From the NCBI GenBank assembly GCA_034401795.1, contig CM067365.1:13373666-13437665 (forward strand): a DNA stretch of 64,000 bases, written 5' to 3'. The position numbers and the translations under genes are program-made. Source of the DNA: Chaetoderma sp. LZ-2023a. Lineage: Eukaryota > Mollusca > Caudofoveata > Chaetodermatida > Chaetodermatidae. Every line of letters begins with the position of its first letter. The stretch's first letter is position 1. Positions 41,801 through 43,559 of the stretch are shown piece after piece. The notes beneath the pieces are model-generated. The model saw only the letters and a program-made list of their open reading frames with translations, did not search any database and was not told the origin of the DNA.

Positions 41801-42682
41801 ATGTCAAGGAAGTACTGAACAGGTACAAAATAGGCAAACTTTTTACTCTAGTCTTAAGCGTTACCTAAAATAATACATTCTTACATTTTTTGTCCGATTG
41901 TCGAGTTTTCTTGAAATAGTAGATCGACATCAACGTCAAAGTTACATGTTGAGATGCACCATGTCATCCCGCCAACAACCTATGAAGCAGTCAACAGAGA
42001 ATGTGGCAAATAGTAACATTGCAAACTCATATATATATATATGCATACTCAAAGGCTTGGTTGGATATTAAAAAAGTCCACTCAAGGTATGTTTGGCTGA
42101 GGCTGAATGTAAAATATTACTCAGGCATGTCAGGACTAAGGACTACGACATGTAAATAGGGAAGTATATTTAGCCCGTAGGAAATAAGACACTCCTGCTC
42201 AGAGCCGTGTATATAGGTTACATGCATAAACATAATCAACCCACCGATAAATTCCAAGGCACTTAACCCATTAACACTAAAGCCGGTCAAACAGCTTCTG
42301 CATGTGTCTTGAGAAAGGTCCAATTGCAAACAAAGAGAAATCTTTTTTTGAAAATGTACAACTGGAACGACTGGCTCGCTAAATGTGAGTCATTCCAGTG
42401 ATACATTAAAAAAATCTTGGCTTGGAAATCAACATTTTCTATGAGAAAATTGAAGTATTCTTTAAGAATTTTGACTATTAAAGGGTTGACTTACACCTTA
42501 TCATCCTTATCTAATTCTTAAATCTTACCGTAACCGTATCTAATTGCTAACTTTTGCCATGTGTGTACCTTGTCAAATGCAGATAATCCCTTGATTCTGG
42601 CCCTGAAGTATCCAGCAGCCAAGAGAAGATCAATGGTTTGTTGTAACTTGATATTCTGCTCCTCGTCTTCCCGAGTTTCAAC
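2811..42682 (-). CDS. CCDC93: Coiled-coil domain-containing protein 93 (partial gene, 10 of its exons)
   Basis: Coding exons in transcript order: 42569-42682, 41885-41979, 34608-34719, 33207-33305, 32081-32137, 21708-21805, 20195-20228, 14407-14505, 7034-7084, 2811-2897. All have GT-AG borders and compatible phases, giving 282 codons without a stop. The peptides match CCDC93 as I remember it from vertebrates: [76 protein letters not shown]. The part seen covers the N-terminal calponin-homology-like (NN-CH) domain and the start of the coiled-coil region. CCDC93 pairs with CCDC22 and COMMD proteins in the cytosolic CCC complex, which works with Retriever and WASH in endosome-to-surface recycling. 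Exon 1 (about 14 codons in human) was not identified. The 3' exons lie beyond position 1. Introns reach 10.3 kb and hold three DIRS elements. Confidence 0.93.
3170..3500. repeat. Copy of dispersed palindrome-arm repeat family 1
   Basis: It contains AGCTATGCCCCG and CTAAGCTCCACCCAC, then CAGTCAAATTAGTTTCAAAATATTCAACAG, AATTCGTACA and a right part with GATTATGACATCAT. The same order of motifs recurs at 3,800-4,090, 8,050-8,350, 21,450-21,690 and 23,700-24,220. No coding capacity. Confidence 0.6.
3800..4090. repeat. Copy of dispersed palindrome-arm repeat family 1
   Basis: Same motif order as at 3,170-3,500: AGCTATGGCCTGCC, CTAAGCTCCACCCAC, CAATCAAATTAGTTTTAAAATATTCAACAG, AATTCGTA, then GACTATGACATCAT. 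Confidence 0.6.
4100..4640. repeat. Degenerate tandem repeat, about three copies
   Basis: Phrases recur in order: GAACCATGAAAA.TAGG, AATGCATCCA.A.ACCAAG, AGCCTGGACAAGAAT, TGTTCAGTGAAC. Spacing is uneven, about 120-190 bp. No coding evidence. Confidence 0.5.
4660..5060. repeat. Diverged copy of foldback family 2 (TTAA-flanked)
   Basis: It carries TTTACCACTGGAATGAGTGGCTCG and arms ending in CCATATGCAGG/CCTGCATATGG. It ends AGGGGTTAAATGGTTAA. It resembles the better copies at 37,010, 39,275 and 42,260-43,510. Confidence 0.5.
5080..7033. other. CCDC93 intron sequence without recognised genes
   Basis: AT-rich intron DNA. Within 5,690-6,290 are phrases such as CAAAGATGGCCACAAGCAATCAA and GGTCAAAGGGTCAAC that resemble the tandem-repeat elements at 22.5 and 39.7 kb, so a fragment of that type is possible. 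I see nothing recognisable in the rest. Confidence 0.4.
7034..7084 (-). CDS. CCDC93: CCDC93 exon i (17 codons)
   Basis: Acceptor ttacgcttcag|CGTCGGATC, donor AAGGAG|gtaaggaa, phase 0. It encodes [17 protein letters not shown], matching the I.SLM..M..M...E stretch of vertebrate CCDC93. Confidence 0.88.
7085..7935. other. CCDC93 intron sequence, nothing recognised
   Basis: AT-rich sequence with one isolated family-1 arm near 7,397 (CCCAGTCACATTAGTTTCAAA). No ORF with family resemblance and no RNA gene seen. Confidence 0.4.
8050..8350. repeat. Dispersed repeat family 1 copy with 21-bp tandem units
   Basis: About three to four copies of the 21-bp unit CCCATTTCTAGCTATGCCCTG at 8,068-8,152. Then come CTAAGCTCCG, a palindrome arm (CAGTCAGATTAGTTGCAAAATATTCAA), AATTCGTACACTTGACAG and CTTCATGACAG. 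The 21-bp unit matches the longer array at 23,700. Confidence 0.6.
8479..8668 (-). repeat. Left inverted terminal repeat of DIRS C
   Basis: Reverse complement of 13,787-13,961 apart from the outermost ~35 bp and small indels. It contains CTTACCAGATGTACTATTATG and CAGGTACCGAGTCAATTCCC. Confidence 0.9.
8736..8835 (-). repeat. Internal complementary region of DIRS C
   Basis: The left half equals the reverse complement of the outer left end (8,479-8,540, including GCGGATGCTTTTTTGA). The right half equals the reverse complement of the outer right end (TGATTCTACTTCGAATAATA). This circle-junction template is diagnostic of DIRS elements. Confidence 0.9.
9100..9440 (-). other. 3' untranslated part of DIRS C
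   Basis: Non-coding stretch between the recombinase stop and the internal complementary region. It is shared with element D (51,840-52,150), including GAGTGCTTG and GCCCAATCCACG. Confidence 0.6.
9442..9830 (-). pseudogene. Tyrosine recombinase C-terminal catalytic part, DIRS C (frameshifted)
   Basis: It continues the recombinase of the long ORF in other frames. Compared with element D, two bases are missing near 9,815 (ACTCTTGTTTGG versus GCTCTTCTGCTTGG) and two more near 9,749 (TCTCTGG versus TCTCTGTGG). Downstream of these the conserved box is intact: HQVR (H-x-x-R), QWH and the nucleophile Tyr in DFYLRD. The enzyme would integrate circular element DNA by a topoisomerase-like tyrosine mechanism. 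With the catalytic His, Arg and Tyr out of frame with the upstream Arg, this copy cannot make a full recombinase. Confidence 0.85.
9786..13229 (-). CDS. DIRS C Gag(C-term)-RT-RNase H-recombinase(N-part) fused ORF, 1147 codons
   Basis: Domains in order: gag C-terminal helices (about residues 36-185); Arg/Ser-rich linker (185-260); DIRS reverse transcriptase (about 340-600, with [12 protein letters not shown] near 437-448 and YIDD at 503-506); RNase H (about 660-785, with FTDAS, RTDNS and LADALSRR); a conserved post-RNase-H region ([19 protein letters not shown], about 790-890); then recombinase sequence from about 970 with the first catalytic Arg in [10 protein letters not shown] near 1083. 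The reading frame stops early after RHDPNS because of a 2-bp loss. The RNase H Glu expected in LLELRAV (seen in element B) is Lys here (VLKLLAV). The first ~30 residues look like intron translation: a strong 3' splice site (ttttctctgtgttcgcag) sits at 13,135 just before the gag homology starts, so the start codon is uncertain. Confidence 0.9.
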   Translation of the reverse strand: MCLRNLNYQVDCAYCSSSFVMCSVLIFLCVRRNLRLSVAEREALNRPLAGKAKGRSRPLVSQTNKDPFNELTLIEDAARAAMAALSHGCTILQGMLDCTADGGQELPEAAPGVVRDTMRLSQDCLARVITRTLAERQRMVLDCVEPGPGMRAALSSAPFIGPGLFGGSARQALSKVATMVAEQEPRSPFRPSGRDAHRPSGSQEPGRSSSYKSSNKRPYMRKTGRVAVRAAAATVRMAVAAVPDRRTTRSRRAAVGLVPDGFPAEPVPVALEANGVENLHPSDLASYRPILTDSCVQIPSVGGRLQLFLSQWEQVVRDCLVCQWIRNGYDPDWLVHQSLVPLTSTPIWTPVPRESDRLDTIRSEIESLRQKKAIHLVKDQSSLGFYSIMFLVPKRTGGWRPILNLKPLNKFILSPKFQMETVAAVMTGLRKGMWGVSIDLKDAYFHIPMSIPFQKYLRFAFQDNVWEFNALPFGLTTAPRVFTKVVLAMTSLLRRRNIAVHTYIDDWLLKAGNPVTLRSNLQVVLALLKDLGWIVNLEKSELTPSQEFVYLGIFFNLRDSVAFPAESIVKSLIAVLESVSLGAYLMARQFLRILGLLVSLEVVPYAALRRRPIQMYLMSFWSQKTDSLSLRIPVKEPLIFHLQWWLSEQNLLRGVPLQPPQPQMSIFTDASLTGWGAVLDNQSVSGEWDRTNAQKHINVLKLLAVVFALRKFESLIQDKVVLIRTDNSTVVSYLNRQGGTRSPELCMMVWNLLLWCQERNIILRTAHIPGRLNILADALSRRTVCRPTEWQLNQSVAEVLFKQWGKPNVDLFAMNQNAKMVTYVSPIPDPLALAVDALAISWEGMYAYAYPPTILIPKVLAKIREGMCQVLLIAPYWPGRSWFTDLLDLLVCNPISLPDARDLISQNKGLYLHDRPEMFRLTAWMLSSSVQLRVAFLSKQRSLLLPPEEFQPQRHIIIESTNLHSGVRGDIDPFSASVQHVADFICHLYEVDKLVPSTLAAYKSALASVIPSLTIGGVENDTLNEVIKGMSNLRPRQPIPIPSWNLYLVLQVLGQAPFEPIRSIDIKLLTIKSVFLVAAASARRRSEIHALSAEQVSFVVTGEGLRLLPHLCFLAKNQSLKYPGQPINLPSLTRHDPNSCLVSCQMS
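13230..13786 (-). other. 5' leader of DIRS C, no clear gene
   Basis: Sequence between the long ORF and the right terminal repeat. An ATG at 13,487 opens a frame of about 50 codons on the minus strand, a candidate first exon. I could not find a convincing donor that matches the phase of the acceptor at 13,135. Confidence 0.35.
13787..13961 (-). repeat. Right inverted terminal repeat of DIRS C
   Basis: Inverted copy of 8,479-8,668. It contains GGGAATTGACTCGGTACCTG and CATAATAGTACATCTGGTAAG and ends TTCGAAGTAGAATCA. Confidence 0.9.
14111..14182. repeat. Foldback element family 1 (perfect 21-bp arms)
   Basis: TGTTGAATATTTTGAACATAA is followed 30 bp later by its exact reverse complement. Confidence 0.8.
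14407..14505 (-). CDS. CCDC93: CCDC93 exon h (33 codons)
   Basis: Acceptor ttttttaaag|GAGGAGGAA, donor GAGGAG|gtaatata, phase 0. It encodes a Lys/Glu/Ala-rich linker ([15 protein letters not shown]). It is less conserved and is supported by its splice signals and fit with the flanking exons. Confidence 0.85.
14715..15705. mobile_element. Tandem-repeat element with terminal hairpin (about 150-bp units x5)
   Basis: It starts near AACAAGAGCTCCGC and CATAATACCCCGCCA, and ends with the near-perfect hairpin ATACCCCGCCAAATTTTGGCGGGGTAT at 15,665-15,692. Between them lie about five degenerate ~150-bp units, each with GATAGGTTTCTT, CTATGAAGTTTCA, GCGATCCG.TAAA, GAAACCAATTTTCAAGATGGC and GGCGGCCATCTTGGATTTC; the GAAACC phrase falls near 14,879, 15,009, 15,152, 15,303, 15,459 and 15,609. 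No protein coding capacity. Class unknown; non-autonomous. Compare 22,512-23,690 and 39,748-41,560. Confidence 0.65.
15960..16050. repeat. Foldback element family 1
   Basis: Arms TATTTTGAAACTAATTTGAC and GTCAAATTAGTTTCAAAATA flank a loop with GTTGCTGCC/GGCAACAACAGC. Confidence 0.8.
16051..16854. other. CCDC93 intron sequence with repeat fragments
   Basis: Single arms of foldback family 1 (near 16,506) and family 2 (16,620-16,712). Otherwise nothing recognised. Confidence 0.4.
16855..18355 (-). pseudogene. hAT-like transposase relic with BED/CGGBP1-type zinc finger
   Basis: Minus-strand blocks resemble hAT-superfamily transposases. They are: an N-terminal finger (FCKFCQ with later H..H), a helical block ([21 protein letters not shown]), and an RNase-H-fold block ([43 protein letters not shown]) ending near [10 protein letters not shown]. 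Further homologous residues in another frame reach about 16,855. Lesions: a 16-bp unit (ATTAGACACCATAAAG) triplicated at 18,158-18,205 breaks the finger frame; there are also shifts near 18,110 and 17,865. The C-terminal dimerisation domain and terminal inverted repeats were not found. It lies in a CCDC93 intron and is not functional as it stands. Confidence 0.75.
18356..19960. other. CCDC93 intron sequence, no gene recognised
   Basis: AT-rich. A short ~27-bp degenerate repeat (TGTACCGGAAAGA...) lies at 18,905-18,970, a family-1 arm near 19,397, and a GCTGGG-repeat patch (CATGCTGGGTAG) near 19,720-19,760. Nothing coding. Confidence 0.4.
19967..20057. repeat. Foldback element family 1, long-armed hairpin
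   Basis: Arms of about 38 bp (TGTTGAATATTTTGAACATAATTAGATTGGAAGACATT versus its near-perfect complement) flank a loop of about 15 bp. This is the longest and cleanest hairpin of the family. Confidence 0.85.
20195..20228 (-). CDS. CCDC93: CCDC93 exon g (34 nt microexon)
   Basis: Acceptor cttgttttcag|ACGCTATGG, donor CAACAG|gtttgttc. It supplies [11 protein letters not shown], continuing the LLEYGRRYG motif of the previous exon across the junction. Confidence 0.9.
20324..20405. repeat. Foldback element family 1 (diverged)
   Basis: TGTTAAATGTTTTGAAAATAATTTGAC and a right arm with TCTCAAAATGTTTTCAAAAT. The loop contains GATGGCTAAGCCAACAAC. Confidence 0.65.
20540..21449. other. CCDC93 intron sequence, no gene recognised
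   Basis: It contains a partial copy of foldback family 2 near 20,735-20,860 (CCCATTTGTAGACCAAGAGAAAA, GCACTGAAATGACTGGC). The rest is unassigned. Confidence 0.4.
21450..21536. repeat. Foldback element family 1
   Basis: TGTTGAATATTTTGAAACTAATTTGACTGGGTGCTGT pairs with ACAGCACCCAGTCAAAATAGTTTCAAAACATTCAA. It is followed by AATTCGTACAGCTGA, as in other family-1 copies. Confidence 0.85.
21708..21805 (-). CDS. CCDC93: CCDC93 exon f (32 codons + 2 nt)
   Basis: Acceptor attttaaag|GATGCGTAT, donor TATGGCAG|gtgagaag. It encodes [11 protein letters not shown], then DEESR and TLLEYG. The last AG joins A of the next exon to make Arg. Confidence 0.92.
21965..22077. repeat. Foldback element family 1
   Basis: Outer arms TGTTGAATATGTTGAAATTAATTTGACT and AGTCAAATTAATTTCAAAATATTCAACA. 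Inner pairing is GCTATAATTGCTGCC / GGCAGCAATAGC. Confidence 0.85.
22512..23690. mobile_element. Tandem-repeat element with hairpin end (about 155-bp units x6)
   Basis: It begins ACAAGAGGCCTGTGACGCTCACCTGG and ends CATGGCATAAGCTCACTTCGCCCGATGAGCTAATAATG, a terminal hairpin. Internal ~155-bp units share TTTTGACAATTTC.GGTAAAT, TTCATAAAATCT.AGATTTTCACC and CC.ATAGGGTCC, at about 22,831, 22,981, 23,135, 23,294 and 23,449. The end matches the end of 39,748-41,560 (GGTCACCATGGCATAAGCTCACTT). Non-coding and non-autonomous. Confidence 0.7.
23700..23830. repeat. 21-bp tandem repeat, about six copies
   Basis: The unit CCCACTCATTTCTAGCAATGT is repeated almost perfectly. It is the same length and close in sequence to the units at 8,068-8,152, and likewise lies just left of a family-1 palindrome. 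Confidence 0.9.
23949..24038. repeat. Foldback element family 1
   Basis: AAATATTTTGAAACTAATTTGACTTGG pairs with CCAAGTCAAATTAGTTTCAAAATATT. It is followed by ACATACAATTCGTACACCTGACAG. Confidence 0.85.
24334..24549 (-). repeat. Left inverted terminal repeat of DIRS B
   Basis: Inverted copy of 31,758-31,950. The outer ~40 bp (AATAAACGAAATCTAGGATTTC...) are specific to this end and are represented in the internal complementary region. Confidence 0.92.
24621..24721 (-). repeat. Internal complementary region of DIRS B
   Basis: It reads as the reverse complement of the left outer end (AGGGAGGTAAGTATCAACTC to AAATCCTAGATTTTGTTTA), joined to the reverse complement of the right outer end (TTTCACTTCAAGAGTATACT to TTTGATATTGC). 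Confidence 0.93.
25259..26431 (-). CDS. Tyrosine recombinase of DIRS B, about 390 codons
   Basis: The only uninterrupted enzyme ORF of element B. The N-terminal ~45 residues overlap the RT frame. A helical core-binding domain runs about residues 50-165 ([23 protein letters not shown]). The catalytic domain has Arg in [10 protein letters not shown] (215-217), a candidate Lys in [16 protein letters not shown] (His339, Arg342), QWH (Trp365) and Tyr375 in DHYLRD. All canonical residues are present. It would insert circular DNA copies at short target sites without a target duplication, as is known for DIRS. The true start is uncertain because the first Met lies inside the overlap with the RT-RNase H frame (26,098-26,499). 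Confidence 0.9.
   Translation of the reverse strand: MPSASDRPGLAKPIMVYGSAGPSGLQSGSSASDGHYLPGQGPSQQSVNVQIDCGDVVKESRIKEGFSEQAAMFMAKARRGSTSRAYNYKINRFAERCSKRCIDPMDSSIQVVADFLCHLYDAYSLKPNSIAGYKSALMTVIPCLAKRGSDEVSTLNVLIKGMGNLRPRNPPVIPSWSLSLVLQVLGDKPFEPLSSISMKLLALKTVFLIAAALARRRSEIHALSAEEDRFMVTGEGLKLLPRVNFLAKNQSLKYPGQPIFLPALTRYDPNSKAWCPVRALLRYKQRTSAWRTDQSALWLSYIESHGRASKDTISRWIVECIQFCHKSATGKQVDIAKAHSVRGVVTSTALFNGVPVDDIMSVAQWHCESSFTDHYLRDTLNPLALSILKK
26098..26650 (-). pseudogene. Post-RNase-H domain of DIRS B RT polyprotein, cut off by LINE insertion
   Basis: It continues the RT frame beyond the LINE. Visible motifs are [40 protein letters not shown] and [12 protein letters not shown]; element C has the same region fused to RNase H. 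Near 26,640 an 11-bp duplication (GTGGCGGATCG) and frame changes border the LINE. The last ~330 bp overlap the recombinase ORF in another frame, a dual-coding stretch typical of DIRS elements. The role of this region is not certain; related DIRS regions have been described as methyltransferase-like. Confidence 0.75.
26665..27229 (+). mobile_element. 5'-truncated CR1/L2-like LINE 3' end inside DIRS B
   Basis: A plus-strand open frame from about 26,683 to the stop at 27,145 encodes the end of a LINE polymerase: [38 protein letters not shown] and [10 protein letters not shown]. The tail GCGCATTATAAATGTACTATTATTATTATTATT is a LINE 3' end with an ATT microsatellite. It interrupts the RT polyprotein of DIRS B right after WQLNQ. 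The left border has a 12-bp direct repeat (CTACCTAGGGTT twice, 26,661-26,685). No clean target duplication seen. Confidence 0.9.
27230..28857 (-). pseudogene. Reverse transcriptase-RNase H of DIRS B (stop and LINE interruption)
   Basis: The frame opens by 28,857. An in-frame TGA at 28,603-28,605 replaces the Trp of PDW seen in element C. Downstream: RT with [39 protein letters not shown] and YIDDWLL; RNase H with [29 protein letters not shown] and LADSLSRR, so all four acidic positions are plausible. One codon (Pro) is missing from the TAPRVFT motif conserved in element C. The frame ends artificially in the LINE (NNNNN from ATT repeats). Reverse transcription of element RNA is the expected role. 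This copy is inactive. Confidence 0.9.
28802..31656 (-). pseudogene. Gag-like gene of DIRS B, two exons, frameshifted
   Basis: Exon 1 is 31,606-31,656 (17 codons from ATG, ending FYQ). The intron is 30,846-31,605 (CAG|gtgatt ... gtttcag|AGACC). Exon 2 starts at 30,845 with the same cysteine array as element A ([22 protein letters not shown]). A run of 12 C at 30,722-30,733 (7 in element A) shifts the frame just after this array. The next frame holds [12 protein letters not shown] and the Glu/Lys helix, then the long central part to 29,151. A second shift near 29,200 moves the C-terminal part (GPGLFGGEG, Arg/Pro-rich tail) to another frame. Residues are about 80 % like element A by eye. Expected role: RNA packaging. 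Confidence 0.85.
30846..31605 (-). other. Intron in gag of DIRS B
   Basis: 760 nt, with donor and acceptor at positions homologous to those of element A. It shares blocks with that intron (CATCCAACGTGATGAAC.GGAG, GTTAGATAACCTAACAGTATTAGTAGGAAATGGAACC). Confidence 0.75.
31758..31950 (-). repeat. Right inverted terminal repeat of DIRS B
   Basis: Inverted copy of 24,334-24,549 and direct homologue of 2,427-2,619. It ends AGGGAGGTAAGTATACTCTTGAAGTGAAA. Confidence 0.92.
32081..32137 (-). CDS. CCDC93: CCDC93 exon e (19 codons)
   Basis: Acceptor ctgtttcag|GATACGTT, donor ATTAAG|gtaattcat, phase 0. It is less conserved than its neighbours and is supported by its splice sites and phase. The next intron (10.3 kb) carries DIRS element B, whose right end lies 131 bp from the donor. 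Confidence 0.85.
32138..32755. other. CCDC93 intron sequence, nothing recognised
   Basis: AT-rich, with short phrases such as CCATTTTCCATTTCA repeated once. No gene, RNA or element identified. Confidence 0.4.
32756..32846. repeat. Foldback element family 1
   Basis: TGTTGAATATTTTAAAACTTATTTGACTGGAAGCTGTTGCTGCC pairs with GGCAGCAACAGCTTCGAATCAAATTAGTTTTAAAATTTTCAACA, leaving a loop of about 4 bp. Confidence 0.9.
33207..33305 (-). CDS. CCDC93: CCDC93 exon d (33 codons)
   Basis: Acceptor tatttccag|TGGTTAGTG, donor CCGGAG|gtttgatt, phase 0. It encodes [20 protein letters not shown], followed by VSQFNK. Confidence 0.92.
33306..34180. other. CCDC93 intron sequence with a family-2 fragment
   Basis: At 33,410-33,530 GGCCAAGAAGATTATTTTTTGACAATTTACCACCAGAATAGCTGACTCGATAA is a diverged half of foldback family 2. 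Nothing else recognised. Confidence 0.45.
34184..34238 (+). repeat. CT-rich microsatellite
   Basis: (CT)n interrupted by CCCTCCCTCCATCTATCTAT. Confidence 0.9.
34404..34469. repeat. Short foldback element family 1
   Basis: AATATTTTGAAAACGATTTGACTGAAAG pairs with CTTTTTTTCAGTCAAATGGTTTCCAAAAAATT. It lacks the usual GTTGCTGCC centre. Confidence 0.65.
34608..34719 (-). CDS. CCDC93: CCDC93 exon c (37 codons + 1 nt)
   Basis: Acceptor tgccatttcag|TGCGTTAAC, donor GTTCAG|gtttatt. It encodes [24 protein letters not shown] and PVVQ, the core of the NN-CH domain. The minisatellite at 34,735 starts only about 15 nt upstream of the acceptor AG, so the pyrimidine tract and branch site of this exon lie at or within the array edge. 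Confidence 0.93.
34735..36350. repeat. Minisatellite, 42-bp then 25-bp units
   Basis: The first ~300 bp are 42-bp units (TGGCATTTGGAACAGTAATACCTGCTCATTATCTACACTACA, shown as two parts: TGGCATTTGGAACAGTAA and TACCTGCTCATTATCTAC). The rest are 25-bp units (CAGTAACACCTGCTCATTATCTACA), about 50 copies with point variants (GCTC/GGTC/GGTT). The longer unit recurs within the 25-bp part, suggesting higher-order turnover. It lies in a CCDC93 intron, starting about 15 bp from the acceptor of exon c. Confidence 0.95.
36351..36645. other. Non-repeat insert within the minisatellite
   Basis: A unique-looking 295-bp stretch. Its last ~100 bp (TGAGAATTACTCTTTAATTTTAACATGG to CCATATTCCAGCTT) recur at 38,758-38,863, on the far side of the hAT-type element. 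Confidence 0.7.
36648..36779. repeat. Minisatellite continuation
   Basis: Further CAGTAACACCTGCTCATTATCTACA units, including one with the longer CATGTACTTGGCATTTGGAA insert. It ends at the hAT-type target site ACCATAAC. Confidence 0.9.
36780..38734. mobile_element. Non-autonomous hAT-type DNA transposon (1,955 bp)
   Basis: Flanked by a perfect 8-bp direct repeat ACCATAAC (36,772-36,779 and 38,735-38,742). Terminal inverted repeats are CAGTGTTGCC at the left and GGCAACTCTG (reverse complement CAGAGTTGCC) at the right. CAG.G ends and 8-bp duplications are typical of hAT elements. Subterminal regions are rich in GGGGGTCCC-type and GCGTCC/GGACGC motifs. No transposase ORF is present. It carries a family-2 foldback (37,010-37,165) and a family-1 arm (near 38,030-38,080). 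It inserted into a minisatellite unit. Confidence 0.85.
37010..37165. repeat. Foldback family 2 inside the hAT-type element
   Basis: TTTTTGAAAGTTTAACACTGGAATGACTGGC pairs with GCCAGTCATTCCAGTGGTAAATTTTCAAAAA. The outer parts TGTAGATCAC / GTGATCTACA also pair. Confidence 0.8.
38758..39270. other. CCDC93 intron sequence with duplicated block
   Basis: 38,758-38,863 duplicates 36,545-36,645. From 38,990 to 39,210 is an AT-rich inverted repeat (TCAGTGTAATGAAACAA... / TAGTTTCATTACATTGAGG). No coding signal. Confidence 0.5.
39275..39450. repeat. Foldback family 2
   Basis: TTTTTGAAAATTTACCATTGGAATGACTGGCT and AGCCAGCCATTTCTGTGGTAAAATTTTAAAAA are inverted around GATTATCG. The left flank is CCCTTTACCGGTCAAAG, as in other copies. 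Confidence 0.8.
39748..41560. mobile_element. Tandem-repeat element with hairpin end (about 600-bp units)
   Basis: It starts AAACAAGATGCCCAAGGGGCCTGTATCACTCACCTGGC and ends CATGGCATAAGCTCACTTGGCCTTTCAGGCTAGGTGAGTTAATAAT. The last part is a stem-loop (CTCACTTGGCC / GGCTAGGTGAG). A ~600-bp unit is repeated about 2.5 times: CCCATTGCTTTAG.ATGGGAG lies at about 40,261 and 40,859, and AAGATGGCCGCC recurs. Non-coding. It shares its terminal sequence with 22,512-23,690. Confidence 0.75.
41561..41884. other. CCDC93 intron sequence, nothing recognised
   Basis: AT-rich sequence with ACATGTAC palindromic phrases. No element or gene identified. Confidence 0.35.
41885..41979 (-). CDS. CCDC93: CCDC93 exon b (31 codons + 2 nt)
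   Basis: Acceptor gcttcatag|GTTGTTGGC, donor AAAAAAT|gtaagaatg. It encodes [16 protein letters not shown] and NSTIGQK. The final AT is completed by T from the next exon (Ile). The following intron of 7.2 kb holds a tandem-repeat element, a hAT-type element and the large minisatellite. Confidence 0.93.
42260..42485. repeat. Foldback family 2 in the intron before CCDC93 exon a
   Basis: It starts TTAACCCATTAACACTAAAGCCGGTC and ends GACTATTAAAGGGTT. The core ACTGGAACGACTGGCTCG / GTGAGTCATTCCAGTG is inverted. Confidence 0.75.
42569..42682 (-). CDS. CCDC93: CCDC93 exon a (38 codons)
   Basis: Acceptor tgttacag|GTTGAAACTC, donor GACAAG|gtacacac, phase 0 at both ends. It encodes [10 protein letters not shown] through GLSAFDK, the start of the NN-CH domain. 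This is the most 5' exon I could identify. The first coding exon should lie further upstream on the minus strand. Confidence 0.93.
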
Positions 42683-42754
42683 CTGTAACATGGAAATTGT
42701 GATAAACTAGAAATGATAAGACAGATGCTACTCAGACAGTGCCTCACGCTATCT

Positions 42755-43015
42755 TTAATCCATAAATGCTAAAGCCATCCAAAGACAACCTTTGCAGTGC
42801 TCTGGAGCAATGTCTATTCGCTGGGGAAGACTGAAGAGGCGGATTTTTTTCAAATTTACCACTGGCATGACTGCAATGAGAGCCTCGATAATCTAGTCAG
42901 TTACATGTATTTCAGAGGTAAATTTTCAAGAAATGTTCTTCTCTTCACCTGCAAACAGACATTACCTAAGCTCTTGCTTTTCTGGCCCTATCCTGACCAT
43001 TAAATGGTTAATTCA
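42755..43015. repeat. Foldback family 2
   Basis: AAATTTACCACTGGCATGACTG and CAGTTACATGTATTTCAGAGGTAAATTT are the arms. It ends CCTGACCATTAAATGGTTAA. Confidence 0.7.
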
Positions 43016-43084
43016 GGAAATTTTTTAATGTTTTTATCTAAATTGAGGGTTAACCCTTCCATGACGAAGCCGGCCAAAACTGGC

Positions 43085-43330
43085 TCAAGCCAACTATACA
43101 TTGTCTTAACCCTCTAACATTCGAGTCAGCTAAAAATGGCTTTAGAAATGTTCATTTGCAGAGCAATAGAAGATTATTTTTGAAAATGTAACACTGGAAT
43201 TACTGGCTTGATAACTGAGCCAGTCATTCCAGTGTTTAATTTTCAAAAATTATATTTTCTTGGTCTGCAAATTGACATAATTTTCTATGAGAAAATTTGT
43301 AATGTTTTTTTCTAAATTGAGGGTTAACCC
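43085..43330. repeat. Foldback family 2 (about 55-bp arms)
   Basis: It starts TTAACCCTCTAACATTCGAGTCAGC and ends AAATTGAGGGTTAACCC. The core CACTGGAATTACTGGCTTGATAACTGAGCCAGTCATTCCAGTG is palindromic: CACTGGAAT...CTGGCT / AGCCAGTCATTCCAGTG. Confidence 0.85.
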
Positions 43331-43510
43331 TTCCATGATGAAGCCGGCCAAAACCGGCCTCCGCAGAGGCTCTGAGGAATGCCTATTTGCAGACCAAGAG
43401 AAGACTACATGTATATTTGAAAATTTAACACTGGAATGACTGTCTCAATAAACGAGTCAGTTATGCCAGTGGTAATTTTCCAAAAACAGTCTTCTCTTGG
43501 CCTGAAACAC
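43326..43510. repeat. Foldback family 2
   Basis: It starts at the shared GGGTTAACCC and contains CACTGGAATGACTGTCTC / GAGTCAGTTATGCCAGTG. The arms extend into TTTGCAGACCAAGAGAAGAC. Confidence 0.8.
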
Positions 43511-43559
43511 AGGATATTATAGATATCACTCAATAAATCTGGGTTGTTTTGCCACAGGG

